Assembly: GCF_042433895.1 (NCBI RefSeq)
Contig: NZ_JBHLUA010000027.1
Span: 1 to 64,000, forward strand
Length of the DNA stretch: 64,000 bases
DNA from: Mesonia maritima
GTDB taxonomy: Bacteria > Bacteroidota > Bacteroidia > Flavobacteriales > Flavobacteriaceae
Direction of reading: 5' to 3'
In this document: piece after piece, positions 26,845 to 35,675 of the stretch
Layout of the letters: each line of letters begins with the position of its first letter
Position numbering within the stretch: position 1 is the first letter of the stretch
The notes under the pieces: generated by a model
Told to the model about the DNA's origin: nothing
Databases searched by the model: none
Seen by the model: the letters and a program-made list of their open reading frames with translations, nothing else
Made by a program: the position numbers and the translations under genes

Positions 26845-27540
26845 ATGAAAAATATTTTACTCATCGGCGGAAGCTACGGTATTGGTTTTCAAGTCGCTAA
26901 AGAACTTCAAAATGACTATAATATTTTTATAGCATCGAGAACCAACCAAAAATTAAATGAGTTAAAGGTAACGCATTTAGAGTTTGATGCTTACAAAGAT
27001 GATATCGAAAGTTTAGATCTTCCCGAAACGATAGATGGTTTGGTTTATTGTCCGGGAACAATTAATTTAAAACCTTTCAAAATGCTTTCGGCAGAGGCTT
27101 TTGAAAAAGATATCCAAAAAAATTTCATTTCATTAGTAAATGTTTTAAAAGGTTTACTACCAAAACTTCAAAATTCAGATCAGGCAAGTTTGGTTTTTTA
27201 CAGTACAATCGCTGTACAAACCGGAATGCCTTTTCATACAAGTGTTGCCGCGGCAAAAGGCGCTATCGAAGGTTTCGCAAAATCGCTTGCCGCGGAGTAT
27301 GCACCCAAAATCCGGGTGAATGTAATCGCGCCGTCGTTAACCGATACGCCACTTGCTGAAAAATTATTAAATAACGAAAAGAAAAAAGAAAAAATGAGCG
27401 AACGTCATCCGCTTAAACGGGTGGGTAGAGATGAAGATTTGGCTTATATGACGTCTTTTTTACTTTCCGACAAAAGTAGCTGGATTACCGGTCAGGTTTT
27501 TGGAGTCGATGGCGGACTTTCTTCATTAAATTTAAATTAA
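26845..27540 (+). CDS. Short-chain dehydrogenase/reductase-like protein lacking the catalytic tyrosine
   Basis: 231 residues with the SDR Rossmann fold. The cofactor loop GGSYGIG is at 8-14 and SRTNQK near 31-36 suggests NADP(H). In the catalytic region Ser120 is present (FYSTIAVQTG) and Lys138 is present, but the YxxxK tyrosine position is Val134 (VAAAK). The later RVNVIAPSLTDTP segment is normal. The stop codon shares one base with the photolyase start, so translation is coupled. Either a non-classical acid or no redox chemistry at all is implied. Confidence 0.85.
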   Translation: MKNILLIGGSYGIGFQVAKELQNDYNIFIASRTNQKLNELKVTHLEFDAYKDDIESLDLPETIDGLVYCPGTINLKPFKMLSAEAFEKDIQKNFISLVNVLKGLLPKLQNSDQASLVFYSTIAVQTGMPFHTSVAAAKGAIEGFAKSLAAEYAPKIRVNVIAPSLTDTPLAEKLLNNEKKKEKMSERHPLKRVGRDEDLAYMTSFLLSDKSSWITGQVFGVDGGLSSLNLN

Positions 27541-28850
27541 TGAGTACAGAAAATTACAGCATATTTTGGTTTCGAAGAGATTTAAGAATCGATGATAATG
27601 TTGGTTTTTTAGCCGCTTTAAAAAGTGGTTATCCGGTTTTACCTATTTTTATTTTTGATTCTGAAATATTAAACGATTTACCCAAAGATGATGCGCGTGT
27701 AACTTTTATTCATCAAAAAATTCAGGAAATAAGGAAAACTTTTCAAGAAAAATATGACAGTTCACTTGCTATTTTTCAAGGAAAACCTAAAGAAGTTTTT
27801 AAAAAAATAGTTAAAGATTATTCTGTTGCTGAAGTTTATACCAATCGCGATTATGAACCTTATGCTAAAGAACGTGATGAAAAAATAAACGATTTTTTAG
27901 CTGAAAAAAATATTGAATTTAAAACTTTTAAAGATCAAGTTATTTTTGAAAAAAGCGAGGTGGTAAAAAAAGATGAAACGCCCTATTTGGTTTACACGCC
28001 TTATATGAAGCAATGGAAGAAAAAATTTAAAGCTGAAAAATTAAAAATTCATTATACCTCACAACATTTAGAAAATTTAATTCAAAATTCACGTTTACCA
28101 AACTTATCACTTTCAGACATTGGTTTTAAAAAATCTACTATTGAAGTTCCCGAGTATGAATTAACCCCAACTTTAATGGAAGAATATGATGAAAAAAGAA
28201 ATATTCCTTCAAAGAAAGGAACTTCCAATTTAAGTCCGCATCTGCGATTTGGAACGGTCGGAATCAGAAAAATTGTAAAAAAAGCCATACAAGAAAAAGA
28301 CGAAACTTTCTTAGAAGAACTTATTTGGCGTGAATTTTTTATGCAAATTCTATATCATTATCCAAAAACAGTAACCGATGCATTTAAAGAAAAATACGAC
28401 CGAATTGAATGGCGAAATAAAAAAGCTGAATTCAAAAAATGGAAAGAGGGAAAAACAGGCTATCCATTGGTAGATGCAGGAATGCGAGAATTAAATAATT
28501 CTGGAATAATGCACAATCGCGTTAGAATGGTGGTGGGTAGTTTTTTGTGTAAACATTTATTAATCGATTGGCGTTGGGGCGAAGCTTATTTTGCTGAAAA
28601 ATTGCTCGATTACGAAATGTCCTCAAATGTGGGAAATTGGCAATGGATTGCCGGAAGTGGCGTAGATGCAACGCCTTATTTCAGAATTTTTAATCCGACT
28701 TCGCAACTCGATAAATTTGATAAAGACCGAAAATACGTTAAAAAATGGATTCCCGAATTTGACACTGAAGATTACCCAGAACCAATGGTAGATCACAAAG
28801 AAGCTCGTGAACGCTGCTTAAAAGTTTATAAAAAAGCGGTCAGCAATTAA
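27540..28850 (+). CDS. phrB: Deoxyribodipyrimidine photolyase / cryptochrome family
   Basis: 436 residues. The N-terminal Rossmann antenna domain begins IFWFRRDLRIDDN at 8-20. The C-terminal helical FAD domain carries the conserved GYPLVDAGMRELN, MHNRVRMVVGSFL, and NVGNWQW with AGSGVDATPYFRIFNP. These fit a class I-type CPD photolyase that repairs pyrimidine dimers with blue light; cryptochrome subtype cannot be excluded. It is coupled with the SDR upstream and overlaps the end of convergent kdsB by four bases. Confidence 0.93.
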   Translation: MSTENYSIFWFRRDLRIDDNVGFLAALKSGYPVLPIFIFDSEILNDLPKDDARVTFIHQKIQEIRKTFQEKYDSSLAIFQGKPKEVFKKIVKDYSVAEVYTNRDYEPYAKERDEKINDFLAEKNIEFKTFKDQVIFEKSEVVKKDETPYLVYTPYMKQWKKKFKAEKLKIHYTSQHLENLIQNSRLPNLSLSDIGFKKSTIEVPEYELTPTLMEEYDEKRNIPSKKGTSNLSPHLRFGTVGIRKIVKKAIQEKDETFLEELIWREFFMQILYHYPKTVTDAFKEKYDRIEWRNKKAEFKKWKEGKTGYPLVDAGMRELNNSGIMHNRVRMVVGSFLCKHLLIDWRWGEAYFAEKLLDYEMSSNVGNWQWIAGSGVDATPYFRIFNPTSQLDKFDKDRKYVKKWIPEFDTEDYPEPMVDHKEARERCLKVYKKAVSN

Positions 28851-29596
28851 TTGGCTAATAATTTTCTCGCTTTTTCTAAATCTTCCGGCGTGTCGATACC
28901 AATAGTTTTTAAGTCGGTTTCCACCATTTTTATATTTTTTCCGTATTCGAGATAGCGAAGTTGCTCTAGTTTTTCAGCATCTTCTAAACCTAACATTGGT
29001 AAATGGTAAAAATCTAATAAAGCTTCTTTTCTAAAAGCATAAATACCAATGTGCTTATAATAGGTGATTTTTGCTTCTTTATTTCTTAAATACGGAATTG
29101 GTGATCTTGAAAAATAAAGTGCAAAATCATTTTTATTGGTGATCACTTTTACGTGATTCGGGTTTAGAATGTCTTCTTCGGTTTCTAAAGCTGTTTTTAA
29201 GGAAGCTAAATCTATTTCAGCAGCATCTTCAGCATAAAATACCTCCAATAATTTTTCTAAACTTTTCTGCTGAATAAAAGGTTCGTCGCCTTGAACATTT
29301 ACCACAATATCAACATCTAAATTTTCTACAGCTTCAGCAATTCTATCGCTTCCGCAGTCATGTTCTTTTTTACTTTTTATGGCCTTCCCTCCTATTTTTT
29401 CAATTTCATCAAAAATAATATCGCTATCGGTTACCACATAAACTCCCTGAAAAAGATTGGTTTCTACCGCAGCTTCGTAAGTTCGTTGAATTACGGTTTT
29501 TCCCGCTAGATCTTTCATTAATTTTCCGGGGAAACGAGAAGCGGCATAACGCGCCGGAATCATCGCGATAATTTTTAAGTCAGAAGGTTTTTTCAT
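28847..29596 (-). CDS. kdsB: 3-deoxy-manno-octulosonate cytidylyltransferase
   Basis: 249 residues, full length. The N-terminal nucleotide-binding motif MIPARYAASRFPGKLM (about 11-26) and the NVQGDEPFI motif near 98-106 are diagnostic for CMP-KDO synthetase. It activates KDO with CTP for transfer to lipid A. It follows the helicase gene by six bases on the same strand. Confidence 0.95.
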   Translation of the reverse strand: MKKPSDLKIIAMIPARYAASRFPGKLMKDLAGKTVIQRTYEAAVETNLFQGVYVVTDSDIIFDEIEKIGGKAIKSKKEHDCGSDRIAEAVENLDVDIVVNVQGDEPFIQQKSLEKLLEVFYAEDAAEIDLASLKTALETEEDILNPNHVKVITNKNDFALYFSRSPIPYLRNKEAKITYYKHIGIYAFRKEALLDFYHLPMLGLEDAEKLEQLRYLEYGKNIKMVETDLKTIGIDTPEDLEKARKLLAN

Positions 29597-29602
29597 AAAA
29601 AA

Positions 29603-31024
29603 TTATTTAAAAAATTCATCTTTAAATCCAATAAGGTATAATTTATCTTTTGCACGCGTACAAGCGGTATACAGCCAACGCAAATAATCTTCTGTAATGC
29701 CATCTTTTAAATAAGGTTGTTCCACAAAAACGGTATTCCATTGTCCACCTTGCGATTTATGACAAGTCATTGCATAGCTGAATTTCACTTGCAAAGCGTT
29801 AAAATATTTATTGTTTTTTACTTTTAAAAATTTCTTGTATTTCGTGCGTTCATCTTCATAATCTTTCATCACTTCTTCGTACAAGCGGTTAGATTCTTCA
29901 TATGGTAGTGACGGCGTGTTGGCTTCTAAGGTGTCGAGCATAATTACGGTTTCGAAAGGTTTCATATTGGGATAATCTACCATTTGAACTTTTACTTCAG
30001 CAAAACGGAAACCGTATAAACTTTTAATATCAAAAATTTCTAAGATCTCAACAATATCGCCATTTGCTATAAATCCTGCATCAGAATTGGGTTTAATCCA
30101 GAAATAATTATTTTTTACGACCATTAAAAAATCACCTGCGGCTATTTCGCTTTCGCGGAAAAGAATTCTGGAGCGAATTTGTTGATTGTAAACATTTGCA
30201 CGTTTGTTAGAACGCACTACAATTGCGGTTTCTTCGTGACCATTATTATCATAAGCATCGTTAATGGCATCCATAATTTCGTAACCATCGATTAAACGAA
30301 TAAAATCATTTCCCGCATTTTCATGAAATTTAAAAGTATTATAAAATTCAGATTTTAACGCTTCCCGGAGTAAAGTCGCATTTTCTAAAATTCCGCTTTG
30401 CTGTTGCTGCCGAACTACTTCATTCAACTCAATATGACTGACTTCTTTTTGATATGTGAGTCCTAATTTATCTTGATCTAGTGCCGGACTCAAACTTAAA
30501 TTTACAGGTGGTAATTGCGCAGTATCGCCAATAAGAATTAATTTGCAATTATGACCGGAATATACATAATCTATTAAATCGTCTAACAAAGAGCCGTTTT
30601 CAAATAATTTAGCATCACTTGGGTAATCTGAAATCATTGAAGCTTCATCTACAATAAAAATAGTGTTTTTATGCTTATTGGGTTGAAGCGTAAACTGCAA
30701 TTTTGCAACTCCCGATTTTTTAGGAAAATATATTTTTTTGTGAATGGTATGCGCTTGATAGCCCGAATAATTACTCATCACTTTTGCCGCTCTACCGGTT
30801 GGTGCAGCAAGTACCGGACTTTTTTTTATCTTCCATAAATTCTTAACCACCGTACCAATAATTGTAGTTTTTCCAGTTCCGGCATAACCTTTGAGGACAA
30901 ATAATTGATCTTTTTGATCGGCTACAATAAATTCTGAAAGTTTTTGCAAAGCAATATTTTGCTGACTGGTGACTTCGTATTCAAAATCGTGAAGAAGAAG
31001 TTTATAAAATGCTTGTGCGGTCAT
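29603..31024 (-). CDS. RecD-like superfamily 1 DNA helicase
   Basis: 473 residues. Walker A GYAGTGKTT is at 46-54, a further APTGRAA motif at 73-79, and Walker B DEAS at 125-128. The C-terminus has the UvrD-C2-like AMTCHKSQGGQW and YTACTRAKDKLYL motifs. It is a compact single-chain helicase resembling the RecD/Dda group, common in Bacteroidota, where the RecBCD partners need not be adjacent. It probably acts in DNA repair or replication restart. First gene of the pair with kdsB. Confidence 0.9.
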   Translation of the reverse strand: MTAQAFYKLLLHDFEYEVTSQQNIALQKLSEFIVADQKDQLFVLKGYAGTGKTTIIGTVVKNLWKIKKSPVLAAPTGRAAKVMSNYSGYQAHTIHKKIYFPKKSGVAKLQFTLQPNKHKNTIFIVDEASMISDYPSDAKLFENGSLLDDLIDYVYSGHNCKLILIGDTAQLPPVNLSLSPALDQDKLGLTYQKEVSHIELNEVVRQQQQSGILENATLLREALKSEFYNTFKFHENAGNDFIRLIDGYEIMDAINDAYDNNGHEETAIVVRSNKRANVYNQQIRSRILFRESEIAAGDFLMVVKNNYFWIKPNSDAGFIANGDIVEILEIFDIKSLYGFRFAEVKVQMVDYPNMKPFETVIMLDTLEANTPSLPYEESNRLYEEVMKDYEDERTKYKKFLKVKNNKYFNALQVKFSYAMTCHKSQGGQWNTVFVEQPYLKDGITEDYLRWLYTACTRAKDKLYLIGFKDEFFK

Positions 31025-31102
31025 TAAAATAGAGCTTTAGATAAAAACCAAAGATAAAGATGGATTTTTATCCTGGAAACTTTTACGAATAAAAAAAAGT
31101 TG

Positions 31103-31110
31103 TAGATTTG
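31103..31110 (+). promoter_or_regulatory. -7 element upstream of the 31145 operon
   Basis: TAGATTTG matches TAnnTTTG, 34 bases before the ATG. Confidence 0.5.
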
Positions 31111-31144
31111 CGTACATACTATTAAACTATAAAAAACCTCGGGT

Positions 31145-31795
31145 ATGAGACTTGTAATTCAATTGGTTCTTTGGGCAGTTATCGGTGTTTTAGGATACCT
31201 AACTTTTATGTCTGTTTATGATCCTATTCAATTTAATAAAATTAAAGAAGCCCGCTATCAAAAAGTGATCGATCGCTTAAAAGATATACGTAAGGCAGAA
31301 TTAGCACATAAAGAAGTTACCGGTAAATTTACTGGCGATTTCGATAGCTTAGTTCGTTTTATCGATACTGCTGAATTTACGATTACGCAACGTAGAGACA
31401 CTTCGTATTTAGATAAAGAATACCAAAAAAATTACGGTGTAGATAAAATGATTCAAGATGTAATAATTGATACGATTGGTTCTACTCCCGTAAAAGATTC
31501 ACTTTTCAAAAATTCAGATCGATACAAGAAAATGATGTATGTACCGACAACTGATGATAAAAAGTTTAAACTTCAGGCAGGAACGGTTTATAAAAATAAT
31601 AGCAATATTCCGGTATTTGAAGTAAAAGTTTCTAAAGATGTAATTTTAGCAGATCAAGATCCTGATGAAGTTTCACAAGAAAAACAAGTAGTTTCTGTAG
31701 ATGGTGTAAACGGAGAATACCTAAAAGTAGGCTCGATGGAAGAAGTAAATACCAACGGAAACTGGCCTAAAGTTTATGGAGCAAACGATAAGTAA
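31145..31795 (+). CDS. Membrane-anchored pseudopilin-like protein of unknown function
   Basis: 216 residues. One membrane helix (about 4-23) is followed by a long amphipathic helix (about 31-58, RYQKVIDRLKDIRKAELAHK) and then KFTGDFDSLVRFI. This order of membrane helix, extended helix and a Gly-containing loop before a short helix is the pattern of type II secretion and type IV pilin subunits. There is no leader-peptidase site of the classical Gly-Phe type. The remainder is beta-rich with charged loops. It overlaps the DUF3822 gene by 20 bases and lies upstream of rsmD. The pilin analogy is an inference. Confidence 0.7.
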   Translation: MRLVIQLVLWAVIGVLGYLTFMSVYDPIQFNKIKEARYQKVIDRLKDIRKAELAHKEVTGKFTGDFDSLVRFIDTAEFTITQRRDTSYLDKEYQKNYGVDKMIQDVIIDTIGSTPVKDSLFKNSDRYKKMMYVPTTDDKKFKLQAGTVYKNNSNIPVFEVKVSKDVILADQDPDEVSQEKQVVSVDGVNGEYLKVGSMEEVNTNGNWPKVYGANDK

Positions 31796-32594
31796 ACAAA
31801 ATAAGTTATCTTATAAATTGTCCATCTTGATTCGTCAAGATGGACTTTCTTTTTGTGTCTCTCAACAAAACCCGGCTAAGGTTATTTCTTTCTCAACTGA
31901 AGAATTTTCAGATAAAAAAACACCAGAAGAACTTCTTCATTTTATAGAAAATTATATTGAATATTCTCTGGCTGAATATGAAATTGAAGATGTTCTCGCA
32001 ATTTATGGAAATCAATTATACAGTTTTGTACCGCGACCTATTTTTAAAGAAGAACACCTTACCGATTATTTAAAATACAGCGTAAAAATTTTAAAAACCG
32101 ACGTAGCTTCTTTCGATGAACTTTCGAACCAACAGATCAATAATGTTTATATTCCGTATGTGAATATTAATAATTATTTATTTGAGAATTTTGGTGCTTT
32201 TACCTACAAACATGCGTCTACACTTTTAACGGAATTTGCTTTACAAAATTCAACAGATAAAACGAAAGTTTATGTGAATTTTCAAAATTCCTCTTTCGAT
32301 GTTTGTGTAGTTTCTAAAGCTAATCTTCTACTTTGCAATAGTTTTATTCATGAAACAGCAGAAGATTTTCTCTATTATTTACTTTTTACTTTTGAGCAAC
32401 TTTCACTAAGTACAGCAGAAACACCTGTTTTTTTAATGGGAAATATTGAAAAAGAAAGCGATTATTATAAATTACTCTATAAGTATATAAAAGAAGTTAT
32501 CTTTGTCGAAAGAATTAAAAATATTGAAACTTCTACAATGAATTCTGAAAGTTTACACACTCATCATCTTTTACTAAGTTCTATATGCGAATAA
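31776..32594 (+). CDS. DUF3822 protein (predicted actin-like fold, PilM-like)
   Basis: 272 residues. The N-terminal LSILIRQDGLSFCV and the C-terminal half with YVNFQNSSFDVCVVSKANLL, NSFIHETAEDFLYYLLF and VFLMGNIEK are characteristic of DUF3822. From memory, not checked here, the family has an actin-like ATPase fold, like the cytoplasmic pilus protein PilM. It is translationally coupled to the membrane protein upstream (20-base overlap) and to rsmD downstream (10-base overlap). Confidence 0.8.
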   Translation: MEQTISKQNKLSYKLSILIRQDGLSFCVSQQNPAKVISFSTEEFSDKKTPEELLHFIENYIEYSLAEYEIEDVLAIYGNQLYSFVPRPIFKEEHLTDYLKYSVKILKTDVASFDELSNQQINNVYIPYVNINNYLFENFGAFTYKHASTLLTEFALQNSTDKTKVYVNFQNSSFDVCVVSKANLLLCNSFIHETAEDFLYYLLFTFEQLSLSTAETPVFLMGNIEKESDYYKLLYKYIKEVIFVERIKNIETSTMNSESLHTHHLLLSSICE

Positions 32595-33121
32595 TTTCAG
32601 GAAAACACAAAGGAAAACGCATTACTGCTCCAAAAAAGCTTCCTATTCGCCCCACAAAAGATATGGCAAAAGAAGCTTTGTTCAATATTCTAGTCAATCG
32701 TTTTCAATTTTCCACTTTAAAAACACTCGATCTTTTCGCTGGTTCCGGAAATATAAGTTATGAATTTTCGTCCCGAGGAGTTCAAAATTTAACTGCCGTA
32801 GATTCAAATTTTGCATGTGTAAAATTTATAGAACAAACTGCTAAATCGCTAGAAGCTGAAATAAATACTATAAAAAGTGATGTTTTTTCTTACTTAGAGA
32901 AATCGCCACAACAATTCGATATTATTTTTGCCGATCCGCCTTATGATTTTGAAACTGAGAAATTTCAAACTATTTCCAATTTAATATTTGAAAATAATCT
33001 TTTGGCAGAAGACGGTTTATTAATTATCGAACATTCTAAACACACCGATTTATCAACCACTAAAAATTTTCAAGATTCTAGAAAATACGGCGGTTCCGTT
33101 TTTTCATTCTTTCAAAATTAA
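32585..33121 (+). CDS. rsmD: 16S rRNA (guanine966-N2)-methyltransferase
   Basis: 178 residues, the usual length. The start MRIISGKHKGKRI and the SAM-binding DLFAGSGN at 49-56 are typical. The catalytic DPPY motif of N2-guanine methyltransferases is at 117-120. It methylates G966 (E. coli numbering) of 16S rRNA in the assembled small subunit. Confidence 0.95.
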   Translation: MRIISGKHKGKRITAPKKLPIRPTKDMAKEALFNILVNRFQFSTLKTLDLFAGSGNISYEFSSRGVQNLTAVDSNFACVKFIEQTAKSLEAEINTIKSDVFSYLEKSPQQFDIIFADPPYDFETEKFQTISNLIFENNLLAEDGLLIIEHSKHTDLSTTKNFQDSRKYGGSVFSFFQN

Positions 33122-33135
33122 ATTATAAAAAATCT

Positions 33136-33531
33136 ATGATCGCCCCATTCAAGATTTTCGACAATGAATTAGCTTATGTCGAGCTTTACGAAAATTACAT
33201 TCTTTCTTCTATAAAAGAAGGAATTTTATTCGAAGAAGATTCCCTTAATTGGTTTATTATGATTTTCGATAAATATTACCCAAACAAACCATTTGGTTAC
33301 ATTGCCGACAGAATATATCCATACACAATAAACCCAATGATGTACCAATTAACTTCAATGCACGAACGCTTAGATGCGATGGCAATTGTTAGTTATTCAG
33401 AATTAGGAAAGCAAAATGCCTTGTTTGAAAAAGGTTTTTTCAGCAAACCACTTGATGTTTTTTCCTCGGTACACGAAGCGAAAGATTGGTTATTTAAAAC
33501 CCTGGATAAAAATAAAAAAGTAGACCTGTAA
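33136..33531 (+). CDS. STAS/SpoIIAA-like small protein whose 3' end overlaps rnpB
   Basis: 131 residues with an alternating strand and helix pattern (FKIFDNELAYVELYENYILSSI, then FGYIADRIYPYT, then AMAIVSYS) that suggests a STAS or SpoIIAA-like fold. This is a structural guess. The final codons (Asn-Lys-Lys-Val-Asp-Leu-stop) run into the 3' end of the RNase P RNA gene on the other strand. The A-rich codons at 33508-33519 double as the U-tract that would terminate that RNA. Confidence 0.65.
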   Translation: MIAPFKIFDNELAYVELYENYILSSIKEGILFEEDSLNWFIMIFDKYYPNKPFGYIADRIYPYTINPMMYQLTSMHERLDAMAIVSYSELGKQNALFEKGFFSKPLDVFSSVHEAKDWLFKTLDKNKKVDL

Positions 33532-33822
33532 GCCGGATTCTGTTTTTCCTAAAATTTAGAAAATCCTTATCATTTATCTAGAATTTTTGTTGCCAAAAAT
33601 TTCTAAGCTGCCTACCCTCCAACATCGACTGAGCAATCTCGAACGTTGGTTTACATGACATTGCACCGCATAGAGTTTACCTGATTTCACTACAGCATTA
33701 CCTGTACATTCTTTCTGCTGCACTTGTCCTGATTTCACAATCGGCGGCCGTTAGCCGCTATGCCGCTCTATGGTGTCCGGACTTTCCTCTAAAAAATTAG
33801 CGATAAGGCGGTCTACTTTCGT
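33520..33822 (-). ncRNA. rnpB: RNase P RNA (bacterial class A)
   Basis: On the minus strand the 5' part carries the invariant GAGGAAAGTCCGGAC and the 3' part the complementary CAGAATCCGGCTTACAGGTC. The internal conserved GGGTAGG element is also present. The ends pair as P1 through GTAGACC near 33816-33810 and GGTCTAC near 33527-33521. A U-rich run follows. The RNA is the catalytic subunit that trims tRNA 5' ends. Exact ends are estimated to within a few bases. Confidence 0.95.
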
Positions 33823-33823
33823 G

Positions 33824-33831
33824 CAAAGATA
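33824..33831 (-). promoter_or_regulatory. -7 element of the rnpB promoter
   Basis: Read on the minus strand this is TATCTTTG, an exact TAnnTTTG, immediately upstream of the mature RNase P RNA 5' end. The spacing fits transcription starting at or close to the RNA terminus. No TTTG -33 is evident. Confidence 0.65.
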
Positions 33832-33927
33832 ATTTATCGAAGAACTTATCCTTTAAAATTCAGAAAAATTGTGAATAAAATTTAATAGAATTCAAGCTAT
33901 TCGCTGCGTTCTTTTTCACGCTATTTA

Positions 33928-33935
33928 TATATTTG
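33928..33935 (+). promoter_or_regulatory. -7 element of the dnaX promoter
   Basis: TATATTTG matches TAnnTTTG, 18 bases before the dnaX ATG. Confidence 0.5.
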
Positions 33936-33953
33936 CTTTAAGTTTAAATTTCT

Positions 33954-35672
33954 ATGGAACAATTTGTAGTATCAGCCCGAAAATACCGCCCAGAAACCTT
34001 TAATGATGTGGTTGGACAAAAGGCTATTACAAATACCTTAGAAAATGCAATTAAAAACAATCATTTAGCGCAAGCCTTACTTTTTACAGGTCCACGTGGA
34101 GTTGGTAAGACTACTTGTGCCAGAATTCTTGCCAAAAAAATAAATCAACAAGCTACCGAAGATACCCAAGAAGATTTTGCTTTTAATATTTTTGAATTAG
34201 ATGCGGCTTCTAACAACTCGGTAGATGATATTCGGAATTTAATAGATCAGGTTCGTATTCCACCACAAGTTGGAAAATACAAGGTTTACATTATTGATGA
34301 GGTTCATATGCTTTCGCAAGCGGCGTTTAACGCATTTCTAAAAACCTTGGAAGAACCACCAAAGCATGCGATTTTTATTTTGGCGACTACCGAAAAGCAC
34401 AAGATAATTCCTACTATTTTATCACGCTGTCAAATATTCGATTTTAAACGAATTACGGTAAGCGATGCTAAAGAATATCTTGCAACTATCGCAAAAAATG
34501 AAGGCGTAAATGCTGAAGATGACGCGCTTCATATAATCGCTCAAAAAGCTGATGGCGCTATGCGTGACGCTTTATCGATTTACGATCGTGTAGTAAGTTT
34601 TAGCGGAAATGAACTTACGCGAACTGCTGTTACCGAAAATTTAAATGTTCTCGATTACGAAACTTATTTTACTTCTACCGATTTAATTTTAGAAAATAAA
34701 ATTCCAGAACTTTTACTTCAATATAATGAGGTATTGGCAAAAGGTTTCGACGGTCACCATTATATTGCTGGTCTCGCTGCTCATTTTAGAGATTTATTGG
34801 TTTGTAAAAATCAATCTACTATTCAATTATTAGAAGTTGGCGAGGAAACAAAAACTAAGTATTTTGAGCAATCACAAAAAGCACCACAAGATTTACTTTT
34901 GGAAGGAATTGAACTCGCCAACGAATGTGATTTAAAATACAAATCGAGCAGGAATTCACGATTATTAGTTGAATTAACTTTAATGCAATTAGCCTCTATC
35001 ACTTTCGATGGAGAAAAAAAAAAGTCTGAACGCTTTATAATTCCGGCTGAAAATTTTGTTTCTATTACTGAAAAAGCTACGCCGGTTTCTTCAGCTTCCA
35101 AAGAAATTATTCAAGAAAATGAACAACCTGAGGTAGTTTCTCCGGTAACTTCTGGTGAAGAAAGTTCACTTCCCACTGAAAAAAATTCAGCTAAAATAGA
35201 TTTAAAAACAAAAAAGAAAACTTCCGGTCTTTCGTTAAAAAGTATTGGCGAAAAGAAAAAGCTTCAAGCAGAACAACAAAAAAAGAAAGAAGCTTCTAAA
35301 ATTGAATTAGATGAAAAGTTTACCGAAGCACAAGTTTTGTCCGCTTGGGATGAACACGTAAAACGTTTAAAAAGAAAAGGAGAAAAAATATTAGCTTCAA
35401 TTTTAGAAACCGATACCCCAAAAATTAACGGTAAAAAATTACAGATTGAACTGCCAAATTCAACGATGAAAGTTGAATTAAACAGAGCTAAAGGTCCGCT
35501 TTTAAATCATATTCGTAGAAAAGTAAAAAATAGTTTTATAGAACTGGAAATTGTTATAAATGAAGAAGCTTCAAAAAAATATGCGTTTACCACACGTGAA
35601 AAATTTGAAAAACTAAAGGAGAAAAATCCGCTTATTGATAAATTACGTTCCACTTTCGATTTAGATGTTTAG
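33954..35672 (+). CDS. dnaX: DNA polymerase III subunit gamma/tau
   Basis: 572 residues. Walker A GPRGVGKTT is at 46-54 and the DEVH Walker B at 115-118. SRC motif residues are in LSRCQIF. This is the clamp-loader ATPase. The four-cysteine zinc module found between these motifs in E. coli DnaX is missing; in its place is a short linker, which I recall as usual for Bacteroidota. A Lys/Glu-rich linker (about 370-455) leads to the C-terminal tau domain (SAWDEHVKRLKRKGEKIL). No frameshift signal for a separate gamma form is evident. Confidence 0.95.
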   Translation: MEQFVVSARKYRPETFNDVVGQKAITNTLENAIKNNHLAQALLFTGPRGVGKTTCARILAKKINQQATEDTQEDFAFNIFELDAASNNSVDDIRNLIDQVRIPPQVGKYKVYIIDEVHMLSQAAFNAFLKTLEEPPKHAIFILATTEKHKIIPTILSRCQIFDFKRITVSDAKEYLATIAKNEGVNAEDDALHIIAQKADGAMRDALSIYDRVVSFSGNELTRTAVTENLNVLDYETYFTSTDLILENKIPELLLQYNEVLAKGFDGHHYIAGLAAHFRDLLVCKNQSTIQLLEVGEETKTKYFEQSQKAPQDLLLEGIELANECDLKYKSSRNSRLLVELTLMQLASITFDGEKKKSERFIIPAENFVSITEKATPVSSASKEIIQENEQPEVVSPVTSGEESSLPTEKNSAKIDLKTKKKTSGLSLKSIGEKKKLQAEQQKKKEASKIELDEKFTEAQVLSAWDEHVKRLKRKGEKILASILETDTPKINGKKLQIELPNSTMKVELNRAKGPLLNHIRRKVKNSFIELEIVINEEASKKYAFTTREKFEKLKEKNPLIDKLRSTFDLDV

Positions 35673-35675
35673 ATT

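Noticed and set aside
33954..35672. dnaX as a degenerate gene because the zinc cysteines are missing
   Set aside because: All ATPase motifs are intact, and absence of the zinc module is, as I recall, normal in Bacteroidota.
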